This document shows positions 24,369-34,567 of a DNA stretch of 64,000 nt, piece by piece (the first letter of the stretch is position 1; the number at the start of each line of letters is the position of its first letter). Position numbers and translations under genes: made by a program. The notes under the pieces were generated by a model. It saw nothing but the letters and a program-made list of their open reading frames with translations, was not told the DNA's origin and made no database searches. The stretch is from the NCBI GenBank assembly GCA_902612235.1, contig CACMCJ010000005.1:1-64000 (forward strand), given 5' to 3'. Origin of the DNA: an uncultured Pelagibacteraceae bacterium. Lineage in GTDB: Bacteria; Pseudomonadota; Alphaproteobacteria; Pelagibacterales; Pelagibacteraceae.

Positions 24369-25286
24369 ATGTCGAAAAGAAGTTTAGATTTTTCAGGTTT
24401 AAATAGAGAATATTTAAAATATTTAAAGAGCAAGGAAACTAAATCGCATCCTATAATTGATAAAATTGGTAAATTAAAAACATTTTATTTACCACTTTCT
24501 AAATGGATTTATTCAATATATAAAAAAGATCAAAAGATAAAAATTATTGGTCTTTCTGGAGGGCAAGGTGCAGGCAAAAGTACAATAACTGCAGTCCTTA
24601 AATTTCTCTTAAAAAAACTTTATGGATTAGAAGTTTGTATCATTTCAATTGATGACTTTTACAAAACTAAAAATGAGAGAAAAAAAATGTCTAAAAAAAT
24701 ACATCCATTATTTTTAACAAGAGGAGTTCCTGGAACTCATGACATTAATTTAATCAATCAAATTTTTCAAAAACTAAAAAAAAAAAATTTTAAACCTTTT
24801 TTTATTCCAAAATTTGATAAGTCAATTGATGATAGATTGAAAAAAAAAGAATGGACGAAGGTTAATAAATCTCCAAATATTATTATTTTTGAAGGGTGGT
24901 GCGTAGGTGCTGAGCACCAGAAAATTAACGCTCTAAAAAAATCTATAAATGAATTGGAGCGCAAATATGACGCAAGCCTTATATGGAGAAAAAAAGTAAA
25001 TGAATATCTTAAAAAATATAAAAAAATTTTTAAAAAAATTGATAAATTAGTGTATTTAAAGGTTCCAAATTTTAATCAAATTTATTATTGGAGATTATTG
25101 CAGGAAAAAAAGTTAAAATTGACTTCAAAAAATAAGGAGATTATGTCAAAGTCTCAAATTAAAGATTTTATTATGCATTATGAAAGAATTACAAAGCAAA
25201 TGATGAAAGAACATTTAAAAATATCAAATCTTGTAGTTTATTTAGACAAAGAGCATAGATCACGAAGGATAAAATTTATAAACTAA
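24369..25286 (+). CDS. P-loop kinase, D-glycerate 3-kinase-like
   Basis: Uridine-kinase-like P-loop enzyme resembling plant GLYK and yeast YGR205W. Walker A is LSGGQGAGKST near residue 61, followed by ISIDDFYKTKNER and LTRGVPGTHDI, and the EGWCVGA segment near 174. These are the marks of the glycerate 3-kinase branch, which phosphorylates D-glycerate to 3-phosphoglycerate. That role would connect glycolate/glyoxylate or serine breakdown with central carbon, but the substrate is inferred from family. The stop directly abuts the TolC-like gene. Confidence 0.8.
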   Translation: MSKRSLDFSGLNREYLKYLKSKETKSHPIIDKIGKLKTFYLPLSKWIYSIYKKDQKIKIIGLSGGQGAGKSTITAVLKFLLKKLYGLEVCIISIDDFYKTKNERKKMSKKIHPLFLTRGVPGTHDINLINQIFQKLKKKNFKPFFIPKFDKSIDDRLKKKEWTKVNKSPNIIIFEGWCVGAEHQKINALKKSINELERKYDASLIWRKKVNEYLKKYKKIFKKIDKLVYLKVPNFNQIYYWRLLQEKKLKLTSKNKEIMSKSQIKDFIMHYERITKQMMKEHLKISNLVVYLDKEHRSRRIKFIN

Positions 25287-26576
25287 ATGAAAAAACTCAT
25301 ATTTTTCAGTCTATTTTTAACGTCTATTGTGAAAGCAGAAAATAATGTTCAATTTTTTATTGAATCTGCGCTTAAGAATAATCTTAAACTAAATGCAGAG
25401 AGAAAAAATCAAGAGTCAATTAAGCAAAACATAAATATTTCAAAAAGTGAATTTTTGCCGAGCGTTTCTTTATCTGCTGATCAAAATAGCACACAATCAT
25501 CAAATAAAACTAATCACAGTGGATCAAAATTACCAGATTCAAGCACTGATACAGAAACGACATCAGTTTCTGTTGATCAAAAAATATTTCAAGGATTTAA
25601 AGGTTATAATGCATTAAAAAAATCAGAATTAGAGTTGAAGAAGGCAAATTTCAAACTTAAGCAAGTTGAGCAACAGACAATTTTAGAGACTGTTTCTGCG
25701 TATTTTGATTTTATATTTAAAACTAAAAATAAAGAATTTAATTTATCAAATGTAAACTTATTTGAGAGACAGGTTGAATTTGACGGAGCTAGGTTACAAA
25801 AAGGGGAAATAACACTTACTGATTTAGCTCAATCTGAATCTTCTTTAGCTGGAGCTAATGCAAATTTGATAAATGCTGAAACGGAATTGCTAGCTTCAAA
25901 AATAAATTTTGAGAGAGTTATTAGAAAGGAAGCTCCCAGTTCATTGAATGGAAATGAAAAAGTAGAGGTAGAACTGCCAAGTACATTAAAAGAGGCAATT
26001 GATATTGCTAAATTTAATAATTCTGAATTACTTATTTCTAAATTAAATTACGAGATCGCTGAAAAAGATTTGAATATTGAAAAAGCAAGACTTTCTCCAT
26101 CAGCTTCTATTAAATATTCTAGATCAGAAAATAAAGATTTTAGCACTTCCGTGGATGATGCAGACGAAGAAACTGTAAAAGCTACTATAACTTGGCCCAT
26201 CATTAAAGGTGGAGAAAATATATCTTCAATAAAAAAGTCATCACTAATAAAACAAAAAACTTTTTTACTGGCACAGGACACCGAAAATAAATTAATAACA
26301 GATACTACTAACGCTTGGTCTAAATACAAGTCATCCGGAAGCGTATTAATTGCAACTGAAGCTCAATTAAAGGCAGCAGAAATTGCCAATGAGGGCATCA
26401 CATTAGAGTACGACACTGGCAATACACGCACCACCCTAGAAGTTATCCAATCTAGAAGCCTACTTTTGGAGTCTAGAATTGCATTTGCCAAGGCTGAGAG
26501 AGATTTTGTAATTTCTAAATTTCAACTGGCTTTTCAGCTTGGAACTCTGTCACTAAGCTCTATTAATGAGCTATAA
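25287..26576 (+). CDS. TolC-family outer-membrane efflux protein
   Basis: Outer-membrane channel of the TolC superfamily, the exit duct for type I secretion or RND/ABC efflux. A signal peptide ends around VKAEN. The long helical hairpins are evident from heptad-like runs, the internal repeat of the family (ALKNNLKLNAERKNQ and, about 200 residues later, AKFNNSELLISKLNY) is visible, and YDTGNTRTTLEVIQSRSLLLES near residue 375 is typical. The 429 residues fit. No inner-membrane partner gene is adjacent. It starts immediately after the kinase stop. Confidence 0.87.
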   Translation: MKKLIFFSLFLTSIVKAENNVQFFIESALKNNLKLNAERKNQESIKQNINISKSEFLPSVSLSADQNSTQSSNKTNHSGSKLPDSSTDTETTSVSVDQKIFQGFKGYNALKKSELELKKANFKLKQVEQQTILETVSAYFDFIFKTKNKEFNLSNVNLFERQVEFDGARLQKGEITLTDLAQSESSLAGANANLINAETELLASKINFERVIRKEAPSSLNGNEKVEVELPSTLKEAIDIAKFNNSELLISKLNYEIAEKDLNIEKARLSPSASIKYSRSENKDFSTSVDDADEETVKATITWPIIKGGENISSIKKSSLIKQKTFLLAQDTENKLITDTTNAWSKYKSSGSVLIATEAQLKAAEIANEGITLEYDTGNTRTTLEVIQSRSLLLESRIAFAKAERDFVISKFQLAFQLGTLSLSSINEL

Positions 26577-26607
26577 GCCTTGATTTTTGGGGTTTTTTTA
26601 ATAATTC

Positions 26608-26635
26608 TTGAAAAAGAGAACAAAATGTGTACATT
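26608..26635 (+). promoter_or_regulatory. recA promoter with an embedded SOS-like box
   Basis: TTGAAA at 26608-26613 and TACATT at 26630-26635 are spaced by 16 nt and make a plausible promoter. Between them lies GAAC-N7-GTAC (26618-26632), one base away from the alphaproteobacterial LexA operator GAAC-N7-GAAC. The placement between -35 and -10 is where a LexA operator would repress recA. Confidence 0.5.
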
Positions 26636-26670
26636 TAATCTAACGATTCGATATAACAAAAGGAAAAAAA

Positions 26671-27765
26671 ATGACTAAAAATAATTTAAAAGTTGTAAAA
26701 TCAGACAACAAAAAAGAGCAAGAATTAAAAGAAAAAAATAAATCTTTAGAGGCAGCTATAAGCCAAATAGATCAAAACTTTGGAAAAGGTTCAGTCATGA
26801 GATTGGGGCAGCAACAAGCTTTAGATGTTGAGTCCATTTCAACAGGATCATTAAGTTTAGACTTGGCATTAGGAATTGGAGGTTTGCCTAAAGGTAGAAT
26901 CATTGAAATATATGGTCCTGAGTCTTCAGGAAAAACTACGCTTGCTTTGCAAGTAGTAGCTGAAGCACAAAAAGCTGGTGGAATATGCGCTTTCGTTGAT
27001 GCAGAACACGCAATGGATCCGGTTTATGCAAAAAAACTTGGAGTAAAAACAGAAGAGCTATTAATTTCACAACCAGATACAGGAGAACAAGCATTAGAGA
27101 TAACTGATACATTAATCAAATCAGGATCAGTTTCAGTATTAGTAGTAGACTCTGTAGCAGCATTAACGCCAAAGGCTGAATTAGAAGGGGAAATGGGAGA
27201 TCATCATGTAGGTCTTCAATCTAGACTTATGAGTCAAGCTCTTAGAAAATTAACCGGTTCAGTTTCGAAGTCAAACACAATGGTTATTTTTATAAATCAA
27301 ATTAGAATGAAAATTGGCGTTATGTTTGGGAATCCAGAAACAACATCAGGAGGAAATGCTCTCAAATTTTATTCATCTGTAAGAATGGATATTAGAAGAA
27401 TAGGTGCTATAAAAGATAAAGATCAAATTATTGGTAACTCTACGAGAGTTAAAGTTATTAAAAATAAAGTTGCACCACCTTTTAAAGTAGTTGAATTTGA
27501 TTTAATGTATGGAAAAGGAATTAGTAAAGTAGGAGAACTAATTGACCTTGGAACTAAAGCAGGGGTTGTAGAGAAGTCTGGTGCTTGGTATGCATATAAA
27601 GGCGAAAAGATAGGACAAGGTAGAGAGAACGCAAAAGTTTATCTAGAAAAAAATCCAAAAATTGCGGTTGAAATCGAACAGGCAATCCGAGACCAAGCTA
27701 CTACTATTTCAAAAGAGTTAGAGGGAAATCCCTCTCCTAAAGAAAAAATTAGCGACAAAGAGTAA
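26671..27765 (+). CDS. recA: Recombinase RecA
   Basis: ATP-dependent strand-exchange protein for homologous recombination, also a co-protease for LexA cleavage where LexA exists. The 364 residues include Walker [10 protein letters not shown] near residue 84, the conserved [10 protein letters not shown], and [15 protein letters not shown] with the L1/L2 DNA-binding loops, including [14 protein letters not shown]. An N-terminal extension of about 20 charged residues precedes the core. An SOS-like box lies in its promoter, and a hairpin follows at 27796-27821. Confidence 0.98.
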   Translation: MTKNNLKVVKSDNKKEQELKEKNKSLEAAISQIDQNFGKGSVMRLGQQQALDVESISTGSLSLDLALGIGGLPKGRIIEIYGPESSGKTTLALQVVAEAQKAGGICAFVDAEHAMDPVYAKKLGVKTEELLISQPDTGEQALEITDTLIKSGSVSVLVVDSVAALTPKAELEGEMGDHHVGLQSRLMSQALRKLTGSVSKSNTMVIFINQIRMKIGVMFGNPETTSGGNALKFYSSVRMDIRRIGAIKDKDQIIGNSTRVKVIKNKVAPPFKVVEFDLMYGKGISKVGELIDLGTKAGVVEKSGAWYAYKGEKIGQGRENAKVYLEKNPKIAVEIEQAIRDQATTISKELEGNPSPKEKISDKE

Positions 27766-27795
27766 AAACAAATCTCTAAGTCATCTTTAAATTAT

Positions 27796-27824
27796 AAACG
27801 GGAGAAACTTTTCTCCCGTTTCCC
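27796..27824 (+). terminator. Hairpin terminator after recA
   Basis: AAACGGGAGAA, loop ACTT, TTCTCCCGTTT form a perfect 11-bp stem 31 bp after the recA stop. The trailing T run is short, so termination may be partial or rho-assisted. The remaining gap to the next gene contains a TATAAT at 27924-27929 and an AGGAGG ribosome binding site at 27945-27950. Confidence 0.75.
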
Positions 27825-27958
27825 ATGAAACAACAACCATCAATTGACTATTTCAACATTTAGTATGTAACACCTCAAGTTGTAAAATTAATGGTGTACA
27901 AGCAGTTTCAAATTGAGTTTAATTATAATCAGATAAACAAAAAAAGGAGGAAACAATA

Positions 27959-29512
27959 ATGAGCACACAACAAAAAAGTAGCTCGAAATTGTCATCTAAT
28001 CTAGATACCTCTCATTTAAAAGTAAAATTTCCATTCAAATCCAAATATGGAAATTATATCAATGGAAAATTTGTAGAACCGAAATCTGGAAAATATTTCG
28101 ATAATACAACTCCAATAACAAATGAAGTTATCTGTAGCGTGGCACGTTCGAATGAAAAAGACGTAGAGGCAGCACTAGATGCTGCGCATGCAGCTTTCCC
28201 AGAATGGGGTAAAACTGACATCACTACACGATCTAATATTCTAATGAAAATTGCAGATAGAATTGAGAAAAATCTCAATTTATTAGCTGTTGCAGAATGT
28301 TTAGATAACGGCAAACCAATTAGAGAATGTATGGCTGCCGATTTACCTTTAGTAATAGATCATTGGAGATATTTTGCTGGAGTTATCAGAGCAGAAGAGG
28401 GGTCAGTTGCTGAAATTAGTAACTCACAATACTCTTACAACATTCCAGAACCTCTCGGTGTAGTAGGTCAGATAATTCCATGGAATTTTCCATTGTTAAT
28501 GGCTACCTGGAAATTAGCTCCTGCTTTAGCTGCTGGAAACTGTGTTGTATTAAAACCTGCAGAGCAAACACCCGCTTCTATTATGGTGATGATGGAATTG
28601 ATTGGTGATTTATTGCCTCCAGGAGTGGTTAATCTAGTAAGTGGTTACGGTTTAGAAGCCGGTAAGCCTTTAGCATCCTCTAAAAGAATTGCTAAAATGG
28701 CATTTACAGGTGAAACGACTACTGGAAGATTAATTATGCAATACGCTGCACAAAATATAATTCCAATAACACTTGAATTAGGCGGAAAATCTCCAAACAT
28801 TTTCTTCGAAGATGTTATGGCAAAAGATGACGCTTTTTTAGATAAGTGCGTTGAGGGATTTGTAATGTTTAATCTTAATCAAGGAGAAGTATGTACTTGT
28901 CCAAGTAGAGCATTAGTCCAAGAGTCTATCTATGATAAATTTATGGAAAAATGTATTAAGAGAACAAAAGCAGTTATCCAAGATAACCCATTAAAAATGG
29001 AAACAATGATTGGAGCACAAGCTTCCGTAGAGCAAATGGAAAAGATAAAATCTTATCTAGATCTAGGGAAAAAAGAGGGTGCAAAAGTTCTTACTGGAGG
29101 ATCTCAAGCTAAATTAAATAGCGGTTTAGAAAAAGGAAATTACATTCAACCAACTATTTTCGAAGCTAAAAACAATATGAGAATCTCTCAAGAAGAAATT
29201 TTCGGTCCAGTAGTATCCGTTATTAAATTTAAAGATGAAGCTGACGCATTAAATATTGCGAATGATACTCTTTACGGTTTAGGAGCAGGAGTTTGGACTA
29301 GAAATGGAAATATAGCTTATAGAATGGGAAGAGGAATTAAAGCAGGGATAGTGTGGACAAACTGTTATCACGCTTATCCAGCGCACTCACCATTTGGAGG
29401 TTATAAACAGTCTGGAGTAGGTAGAGAGACTCACAAGATGATGCTTAACCACTACAGACAGAATAAGAACTTACATGTTTCTTATGCTGAGAATAAATTA
29501 GGCTTCTTTTAA
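27959..29512 (+). CDS. Aldehyde dehydrogenase, AldB/ExaC group
   Basis: NAD(P)-dependent oxidation of an aldehyde, probably acetaldehyde or a similar short aldehyde, to the acid. The 517 residues show [10 protein letters not shown], the catalytic-base segment [12 protein letters not shown] near residue 272, the nucleophile in [14 protein letters not shown] (near residue 309), and the C-terminal [15 protein letters not shown] ending in LGFF, which is typical of AldB/ExaC. A strong AGGAGG site with 8-nt spacing and a TATAAT precede it. The DUF779 partner follows, a pairing common for this group. Substrate is inferred. Confidence 0.92.
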   Translation: MSTQQKSSSKLSSNLDTSHLKVKFPFKSKYGNYINGKFVEPKSGKYFDNTTPITNEVICSVARSNEKDVEAALDAAHAAFPEWGKTDITTRSNILMKIADRIEKNLNLLAVAECLDNGKPIRECMAADLPLVIDHWRYFAGVIRAEEGSVAEISNSQYSYNIPEPLGVVGQIIPWNFPLLMATWKLAPALAAGNCVVLKPAEQTPASIMVMMELIGDLLPPGVVNLVSGYGLEAGKPLASSKRIAKMAFTGETTTGRLIMQYAAQNIIPITLELGGKSPNIFFEDVMAKDDAFLDKCVEGFVMFNLNQGEVCTCPSRALVQESIYDKFMEKCIKRTKAVIQDNPLKMETMIGAQASVEQMEKIKSYLDLGKKEGAKVLTGGSQAKLNSGLEKGNYIQPTIFEAKNNMRISQEEIFGPVVSVIKFKDEADALNIANDTLYGLGAGVWTRNGNIAYRMGRGIKAGIVWTNCYHAYPAHSPFGGYKQSGVGRETHKMMLNHYRQNKNLHVSYAENKLGFF

Positions 29513-29527
29513 CCAATAATATATAAT

Positions 29528-29552
29528 GGCTCATGATTCTAAATCATGGGCC
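29528..29552 (+). other. Intercistronic hairpin between aldehyde dehydrogenase and DUF779 genes
   Basis: GGCTCATGATT, loop CTA, AATCATGGGCC form an 11-bp stem with one G-T wobble. No T run follows, so it is not a simple terminator. It encloses one candidate start codon of the DUF779 gene (29546) and ends 11 nt before the other (29564). Confidence 0.6.
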
Positions 29553-29563
29553 GTAATAGCAAA

Positions 29564-29920
29564 ATGAAAGTTTCCGCTACACACTCAGCTTTGAATCTTC
29601 TTTCCAAGCTTCAGGAAAAATATGGAAAAAATTTAATGTTCCATCAATCTGGAGGTTGTTGTGATGGAAGCGCTCCTATGTGCTTCAAAGAAGGTGAATT
29701 TCCTTTAGGAGATAACGACATTAAATTAGGAGAGATAGGAGGCGTGCCTTTTTACATGAATGGCGATCAATATGAAAAATGGAAACACACTGATTTAACT
29801 ATAGATGCAGTTGCAGGTATAGGAGGGATGTTTTCATTAGATAACGGCACTGGCCAAAGATTTTTAACAAAATCGGAAATATGCTTAGTAGTTGATAACG
29901 AAAAGCAGAAAACTGGTTAA
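29564..29920 (+). CDS. DUF779 protein, aldehyde-dehydrogenase companion
   Basis: Small conserved protein with the cysteine-rich signature FHQSGGCCDGSAPMC, which suggests metal or cofactor binding, plus FYMNGDQYEKW and SLDNGTGQRFL-like family segments. DUF779 genes commonly sit next to aldehyde dehydrogenases of the AldB type; the function is not established to my knowledge. I prefer the ATG at 29564 (MKVSATHSAL) because family members start near there; the ORF-track start at 29546 lies within a hairpin. Neither has a clear ribosome binding site. Confidence 0.85.
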   Translation: MKVSATHSALNLLSKLQEKYGKNLMFHQSGGCCDGSAPMCFKEGEFPLGDNDIKLGEIGGVPFYMNGDQYEKWKHTDLTIDAVAGIGGMFSLDNGTGQRFLTKSEICLVVDNEKQKTG

Positions 29921-29964
29921 TCTCTCTTATAGACAACTTAACAAATATCTGTATTTATTAAAAT

Positions 29965-32640
29965 ATGGGTCAAATTTTACTTACAGGTGTAAGAAAAAAG
30001 TTTTTAGAGTATTTTAAAAAAAACAATCATCAGATTGTTGAGTCAAGCAATTTAGTCCCCAACAATGATCCGACACTTATGTTCACTAACTCAGGGATGG
30101 TACAATTTAAAAATGTTTTTACTGGACTTGAAAAGAAGCCATATAAAACTGCTACCACTTCACAAAAATGTGTAAGAGCTGGGGGAAAACATAATGATTT
30201 AGAAAATGTTGGCTACACTCCTAGACATCACACATTCTTTGAGATGTTAGGAAATTTTTCATTTGGAGATTACTTCAAAGAGCAAGCAATTTATCATGCA
30301 TGGAATTTGCTAACCAAAGACTTTGATTTGCCAAAAGAAAAACTTTTAGTAACAGTTTTTCATGAGGATGATGACTCATTTAATTTATGGAAAAAAATTG
30401 CTGGTTTAAATGAAAAGAAAATAATAAAAATTTCAACTTCAGATAACTTTTGGTCTATGGGCGATACGGGACCTTGTGGTCCTTGTTCAGAAATTTTTTA
30501 TGATCATGGTGAAAAATTGAAAGGTGGCCCTCCAGGGAGCCCAGGAGAAGATGGAGACAGATTCATTGAAATTTGGAACCTTGTATTTATGCAATATGAG
30601 CAAATTTCTAAAAATAAAAGAATTAATTTACCGAAACCTTCTGTTGATACCGGCATGGGTCTTGAGAGAATGACCGCTGTTCTTCAAGGAACTCATGATA
30701 ATTATAAAATTGATCATTTTGAAAAAATTATGGCTGCTTCGTCAGAGATTACCAAAACAAAAATTAATGATAAATCAATTGCTAGCCATAGAGTGATAGC
30801 TGATCATTTAAGAGCTAGTAGTTTTTTAATTGCTGAAGGAATTTTGCCTTCGAATGAGGGAAGAGGTTATGTTTTAAGGAGAATTATGAGAAGAGGTATG
30901 AGACATGCATATTCTTTGGGTAATAAATCTCCAATTTTTTATAAACTCTTTAATGTTTTACTTGACGAAATGAAAGAAAGTTATCCTGAATTAATTACTG
31001 GAAAAGATCTAATCATTGAAACTTTAAAGAATGAAGAAGAAAAATTTTCTTCTCTTCTTGAAAGAGGTTTGAAAATTTTAGATGAAAATTTGGTAAAAGT
31101 AAAAAATCAAATTTTACCTGGACAAATAGCTTTTAAACTTTACGACACTTATGGTTTTCCATTAGATCTTACTGCCGATATTTTAAGAACAAAAAAAATA
31201 AAAGTAGATAATCTTTCATTTGAAAAAGAAATGGAAAAAAGTAAAGCCCTTGCACGAGCTAATTGGAAAGGTTCTGGTGACAAATCAGTGGAAGAGAGAT
31301 GGTTTAAAGTAAGAGAGGAGTTAAAACCAACTGAATTTTTAGGATATGAATTTGATAAAACTGAAGGAGTAATTTTAAAAATTTCAAAAGATAACAAATT
31401 TGTTAACTCAGCAAAAGCTGGAGATAAAATAGAGATTATAACTAATCAAACCCCTTTTTATGGAGAGTCAGGAGGGCAAGTTGGGGATCAAGGGTTAATT
31501 TTTACACCTGATTGCAAAGTAAAGATTATAGATACTCAAAAAAAAATGGGAGATCTGTTTGTACACTATGGAGAAGTTATAAATGGGATAATTAAGCTGG
31601 GTCAAAATGTTAATTTAGAAATTAATGTTGAAAAAAGAAATAATTCTAAAGCCAATCATTCTGCTACACATTTATTACATGAATCTTTAAGAAGAACCCT
31701 TGGAAAGCATGTTACGCAAAAAGGTTCTTTAGTATCTCCTGAGAGATTAAGATTTGATTTTAGCCATAACAAACCTATCGAGAAAGAAGAAATGATTAAA
31801 ATCAATAATGTTGTTAACGAAATAATTAATGCTTCCAGTGATGTTCAGACTAGAATAATGACACCTAAAGAAGCAGTAAAAATGGGTGCCTTAGCGTTAT
31901 TTGGCGAGAGATATGGTGAAGAAGTCAGAGTTGTTTTCATGGGTAAAGAAAATAATAGTTTTTTTTCAACAGAACTGTGCGGAGGTACACATGTGAAAAA
32001 TACAAGTGAAGTTGGAAAATTTAAAATTATAAGTCAGTCATCTATTGCATCTGGAGTTAGGAGAGTCGAGGCATTAAGAGATAAGCAGCTTGAAGACTAT
32101 GAAAGATTAAAAGAAAGAGATAAAGACAAAAAAGAAAAAACTTTAAGCGATCAATTAGAAAAAGTTAAAGGTGAACTTAAATCTTTAAAATTATCTCCAG
32201 TTATTAAAGATAATTTAAGCTTATCAGAAAACTTAAAAAATATAATTAAACAATTAGAAAATGCAAAAATTGAAGGTATTAAAAAAGACAAAAATAAAAA
32301 CATTATAAATGACAAAAAAATAGGTAATATAATTATTAGAGAACAACTATTAAAAGACTTTCCCCCAAAAGAATTAAGAAATATTGTTGATCAAGGTAAA
32401 AAAGAATTAAAAAATGGAATAATTATTAGTATTTCTACTTTTGAAGACAAAGTTGGAATAGCAGTTGGAATTACTGAAAATTTAACATCAAATTATAATG
32501 CAGTTGACTTAGTTAAAGCTGCTTCTGAAATTTTAGGTGGTAAAGGTGGTGGAGGAAGAAAAGATTTTGCACAGGCTGGCGGAAATGATAAAGAAAAAAT
32601 CAAAAATGCTTTTAAAGTAATAGTTGATAAAATTAATTAA
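29965..32640 (+). CDS. alaS: Alanyl-tRNA synthetase
   Basis: Charges tRNA-Ala and edits mis-charged serine. The 891 residues are full length: class II catalytic core ([34 protein letters not shown]), the [12 protein letters not shown] tRNA-binding segment, the editing domain with the [12 protein letters not shown] metal histidines and CGGTHV, and a C-terminal domain with [13 protein letters not shown]. The 3' end overlaps the convergent icd gene by 8 nt. No ribosome binding site is obvious. Confidence 0.98.
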   Translation: MGQILLTGVRKKFLEYFKKNNHQIVESSNLVPNNDPTLMFTNSGMVQFKNVFTGLEKKPYKTATTSQKCVRAGGKHNDLENVGYTPRHHTFFEMLGNFSFGDYFKEQAIYHAWNLLTKDFDLPKEKLLVTVFHEDDDSFNLWKKIAGLNEKKIIKISTSDNFWSMGDTGPCGPCSEIFYDHGEKLKGGPPGSPGEDGDRFIEIWNLVFMQYEQISKNKRINLPKPSVDTGMGLERMTAVLQGTHDNYKIDHFEKIMAASSEITKTKINDKSIASHRVIADHLRASSFLIAEGILPSNEGRGYVLRRIMRRGMRHAYSLGNKSPIFYKLFNVLLDEMKESYPELITGKDLIIETLKNEEEKFSSLLERGLKILDENLVKVKNQILPGQIAFKLYDTYGFPLDLTADILRTKKIKVDNLSFEKEMEKSKALARANWKGSGDKSVEERWFKVREELKPTEFLGYEFDKTEGVILKISKDNKFVNSAKAGDKIEIITNQTPFYGESGGQVGDQGLIFTPDCKVKIIDTQKKMGDLFVHYGEVINGIIKLGQNVNLEINVEKRNNSKANHSATHLLHESLRRTLGKHVTQKGSLVSPERLRFDFSHNKPIEKEEMIKINNVVNEIINASSDVQTRIMTPKEAVKMGALALFGERYGEEVRVVFMGKENNSFFSTELCGGTHVKNTSEVGKFKIISQSSIASGVRRVEALRDKQLEDYERLKERDKDKKEKTLSDQLEKVKGELKSLKLSPVIKDNLSLSENLKNIIKQLENAKIEGIKKDKNKNIINDKKIGNIIIREQLLKDFPPKELRNIVDQGKKELKNGIIISISTFEDKVGIAVGITENLTSNYNAVDLVKAASEILGGKGGGGRKDFAQAGGNDKEKIKNAFKVIVDKIN

Positions 32641-33847
32641 GTTTTTTTTTTAGATTAAAGTTTATAGCTTCTAAAAATTGATTAGTCGTTAAAAATTTTT
32701 GATCTTTACTAATTAAAATAGCCAAATCTTTTGTCATTGATCCATTTTCTACAGTTTCAATACAAACTTTTTCCAAAATTTGCGAAAATTTTATTAGCTC
32801 TTGATTTCCATCTAATGTTCCTCTGTGAGACAGACCTCTAGTCCAAGCAAAAATAGAAGCAATTGGATTTGTAGAAGTTTCTTTTCCGGCTTGATGTTGT
32901 CTAAAATGCCTAGTAACGGTCCCGTGAGCAGCTTCTGCCTCTGCAACTTTTCCATCTGGAGTTCTTAATACGCTAGTCATTAGTCCTAAAGAACCATACC
33001 CCTGGGCTACAGTATCAGATTGAACATCACCGTCATAATTTTTACAAGCCCAGATGTATTTACCACTCCATTTCATTGCACAGGCCACCATGTCATCTAT
33101 TAATCTATGTTCATAAGAGATCCCTGCTTTTTTAAATTTCTCTTTAAATTCTTTTTGAAAAACCTCTTCAAAAATATCTTTAAATCTTCCATCATAAGCT
33201 TTTAAAATTGTATTTTTAGAGGAAAAGTAAACTGGCCATTTTCTAACCAAACCATAGTTCATACAAGCCCTGGCAAAGTCTCTTATTGAACTATCCAAGT
33301 TATACATTGATAAAGCAATTCCTGACTCATTAAATTTAAAAACCTCATGTTCAATTTTATCTTTTCCATTTTCAGACTCCCATTTAATAGTCATTTTTCC
33401 TTTTCCAGGTATTTTAAAATCTGTAGCCTTATATTGATCTCCAAAAGCGTGTCTTCCAACTATTACACTGTCTGTCCAATGAGGTACTAATCTAGGCACA
33501 TTCTTACAAATTATTGGCTCTCTAAAAATTGTACCTCCAACAATATTTCTTATAGTTCCGTTAGGAGATCGCCACATCTTTTTTAAATTAAATTCTTTTA
33601 CTCGCGCTTCATCTGGCGTAATTGTTGCACATTTTACTCCAGCTCCATATCTTTGTATTGCTTTTGCGCAATCAATAGTAACTTGATCATTAGTTTTGTC
33701 TCTATTTTCCATACCTAAATCAAAATATTTTAGGTCGATTTCTAAGTATGGTCTTATTAGTTTTTCTTTGATAAATGACCAAATAATTCTAGTCATTTCG
33801 TCACCATCAAGCTCAACTACTGGGTTTTTGACCTTAATTTTTGCCAT
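32633..33847 (-). CDS. icd: NADP-dependent isocitrate dehydrogenase
   Basis: Oxidative decarboxylation of isocitrate to 2-oxoglutarate in the TCA cycle, producing NADPH. The 404 residues belong to the eukaryote-like dimeric type common in Alphaproteobacteria: [12 protein letters not shown] at the N-terminus, [25 protein letters not shown], the metal-binding [10 protein letters not shown] and [19 protein letters not shown], and [12 protein letters not shown] near 310. It converges with alaS and diverges from psd over 69 bp. Confidence 0.97.
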   Translation of the reverse strand: MAKIKVKNPVVELDGDEMTRIIWSFIKEKLIRPYLEIDLKYFDLGMENRDKTNDQVTIDCAKAIQRYGAGVKCATITPDEARVKEFNLKKMWRSPNGTIRNIVGGTIFREPIICKNVPRLVPHWTDSVIVGRHAFGDQYKATDFKIPGKGKMTIKWESENGKDKIEHEVFKFNESGIALSMYNLDSSIRDFARACMNYGLVRKWPVYFSSKNTILKAYDGRFKDIFEEVFQKEFKEKFKKAGISYEHRLIDDMVACAMKWSGKYIWACKNYDGDVQSDTVAQGYGSLGLMTSVLRTPDGKVAEAEAAHGTVTRHFRQHQAGKETSTNPIASIFAWTRGLSHRGTLDGNQELIKFSQILEKVCIETVENGSMTKDLAILISKDQKFLTTNQFLEAINFNLKKKLN

Positions 33848-33916
33848 AAAATAAATATAGATTGATTAAGTAAGATTTTTATACATATTAAGAAAAAAAT
33901 TAGCAAACTTAAAATT

Positions 33917-34567
33917 ATGTTTAATACAATTTTTCCAAAAATTCATAAAGAAGGCTATAAATTCTTAGCAATATCAATAATTGCTACGTTTCTAATTTTG
34001 CTTTTTTCAAATTTTTTTGGTTTATTTTTTGTTTTGATAACTGTGTGGGTCTATTATTTTTTTAGAGATCCAGATAGATATTCAATTAATGATGATAAAT
34101 ATTTAGTAAGTCCTGCAGATGGATTAGTAACAAACATCTCAGAACGAACTGGCCCTATTGAAATGCAATTAGAAAATACAACATACACTAAAATAAGTAT
34201 TTTTATGAATGTTTTTAATTGCCATGTTAATCGGACTCCCGTCTCAGGAACTGTTGAGGAAATCAACTATAAACCTGGTAAGTTTTTAAATGCTTCTTTA
34301 GATAAAGCAAGCGAGGAGAATGAGAGAAATTATTATAAAATTAAGTCCAACAAATCTGGAGAAGAAATTATTATAGTTCAAATTGCAGGACTAATCGCAA
34401 GACGAATTGTGTGCGAAGTTGAAGAAGGCAAAAATCTTAAACAAGGAGAAAGAATTGGTATGATTAGATTTGGGAGTAGAGTAGATTTATATTTTAAAAA
34501 TAAAAAAGTCCTTGTGAAAGAAGGTCAAAACCTCATAGCTGGAGAAAGTTTAATTGCTTGTGAATGA
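33917..34567 (+). CDS. psd: Phosphatidylserine decarboxylase proenzyme
   Basis: Converts phosphatidylserine to phosphatidylethanolamine. It is a short bacterial form of 216 residues with two N-terminal membrane helices, then FFRDPDR and VSPADGLV. NVFNCHVNRTPVSG near residue 100 is conserved, and the self-cleavage site is Gly186-Ser187 in RFGSRVDLY, where Ser becomes the pyruvoyl group of the small chain. It overlaps pssA by ATGA, so both steps of phosphatidylethanolamine synthesis are coupled. Confidence 0.96.
   Translation: MFNTIFPKIHKEGYKFLAISIIATFLILLFSNFFGLFFVLITVWVYYFFRDPDRYSINDDKYLVSPADGLVTNISERTGPIEMQLENTTYTKISIFMNVFNCHVNRTPVSGTVEEINYKPGKFLNASLDKASEENERNYYKIKSNKSGEEIIIVQIAGLIARRIVCEVEEGKNLKQGERIGMIRFGSRVDLYFKNKKVLVKEGQNLIAGESLIACE

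Noticed and set aside
26577-26600. Possible terminator after the TolC-family gene
   Set aside because: There is a T run (GGGGTTTTTTT) but no convincing stem before it.
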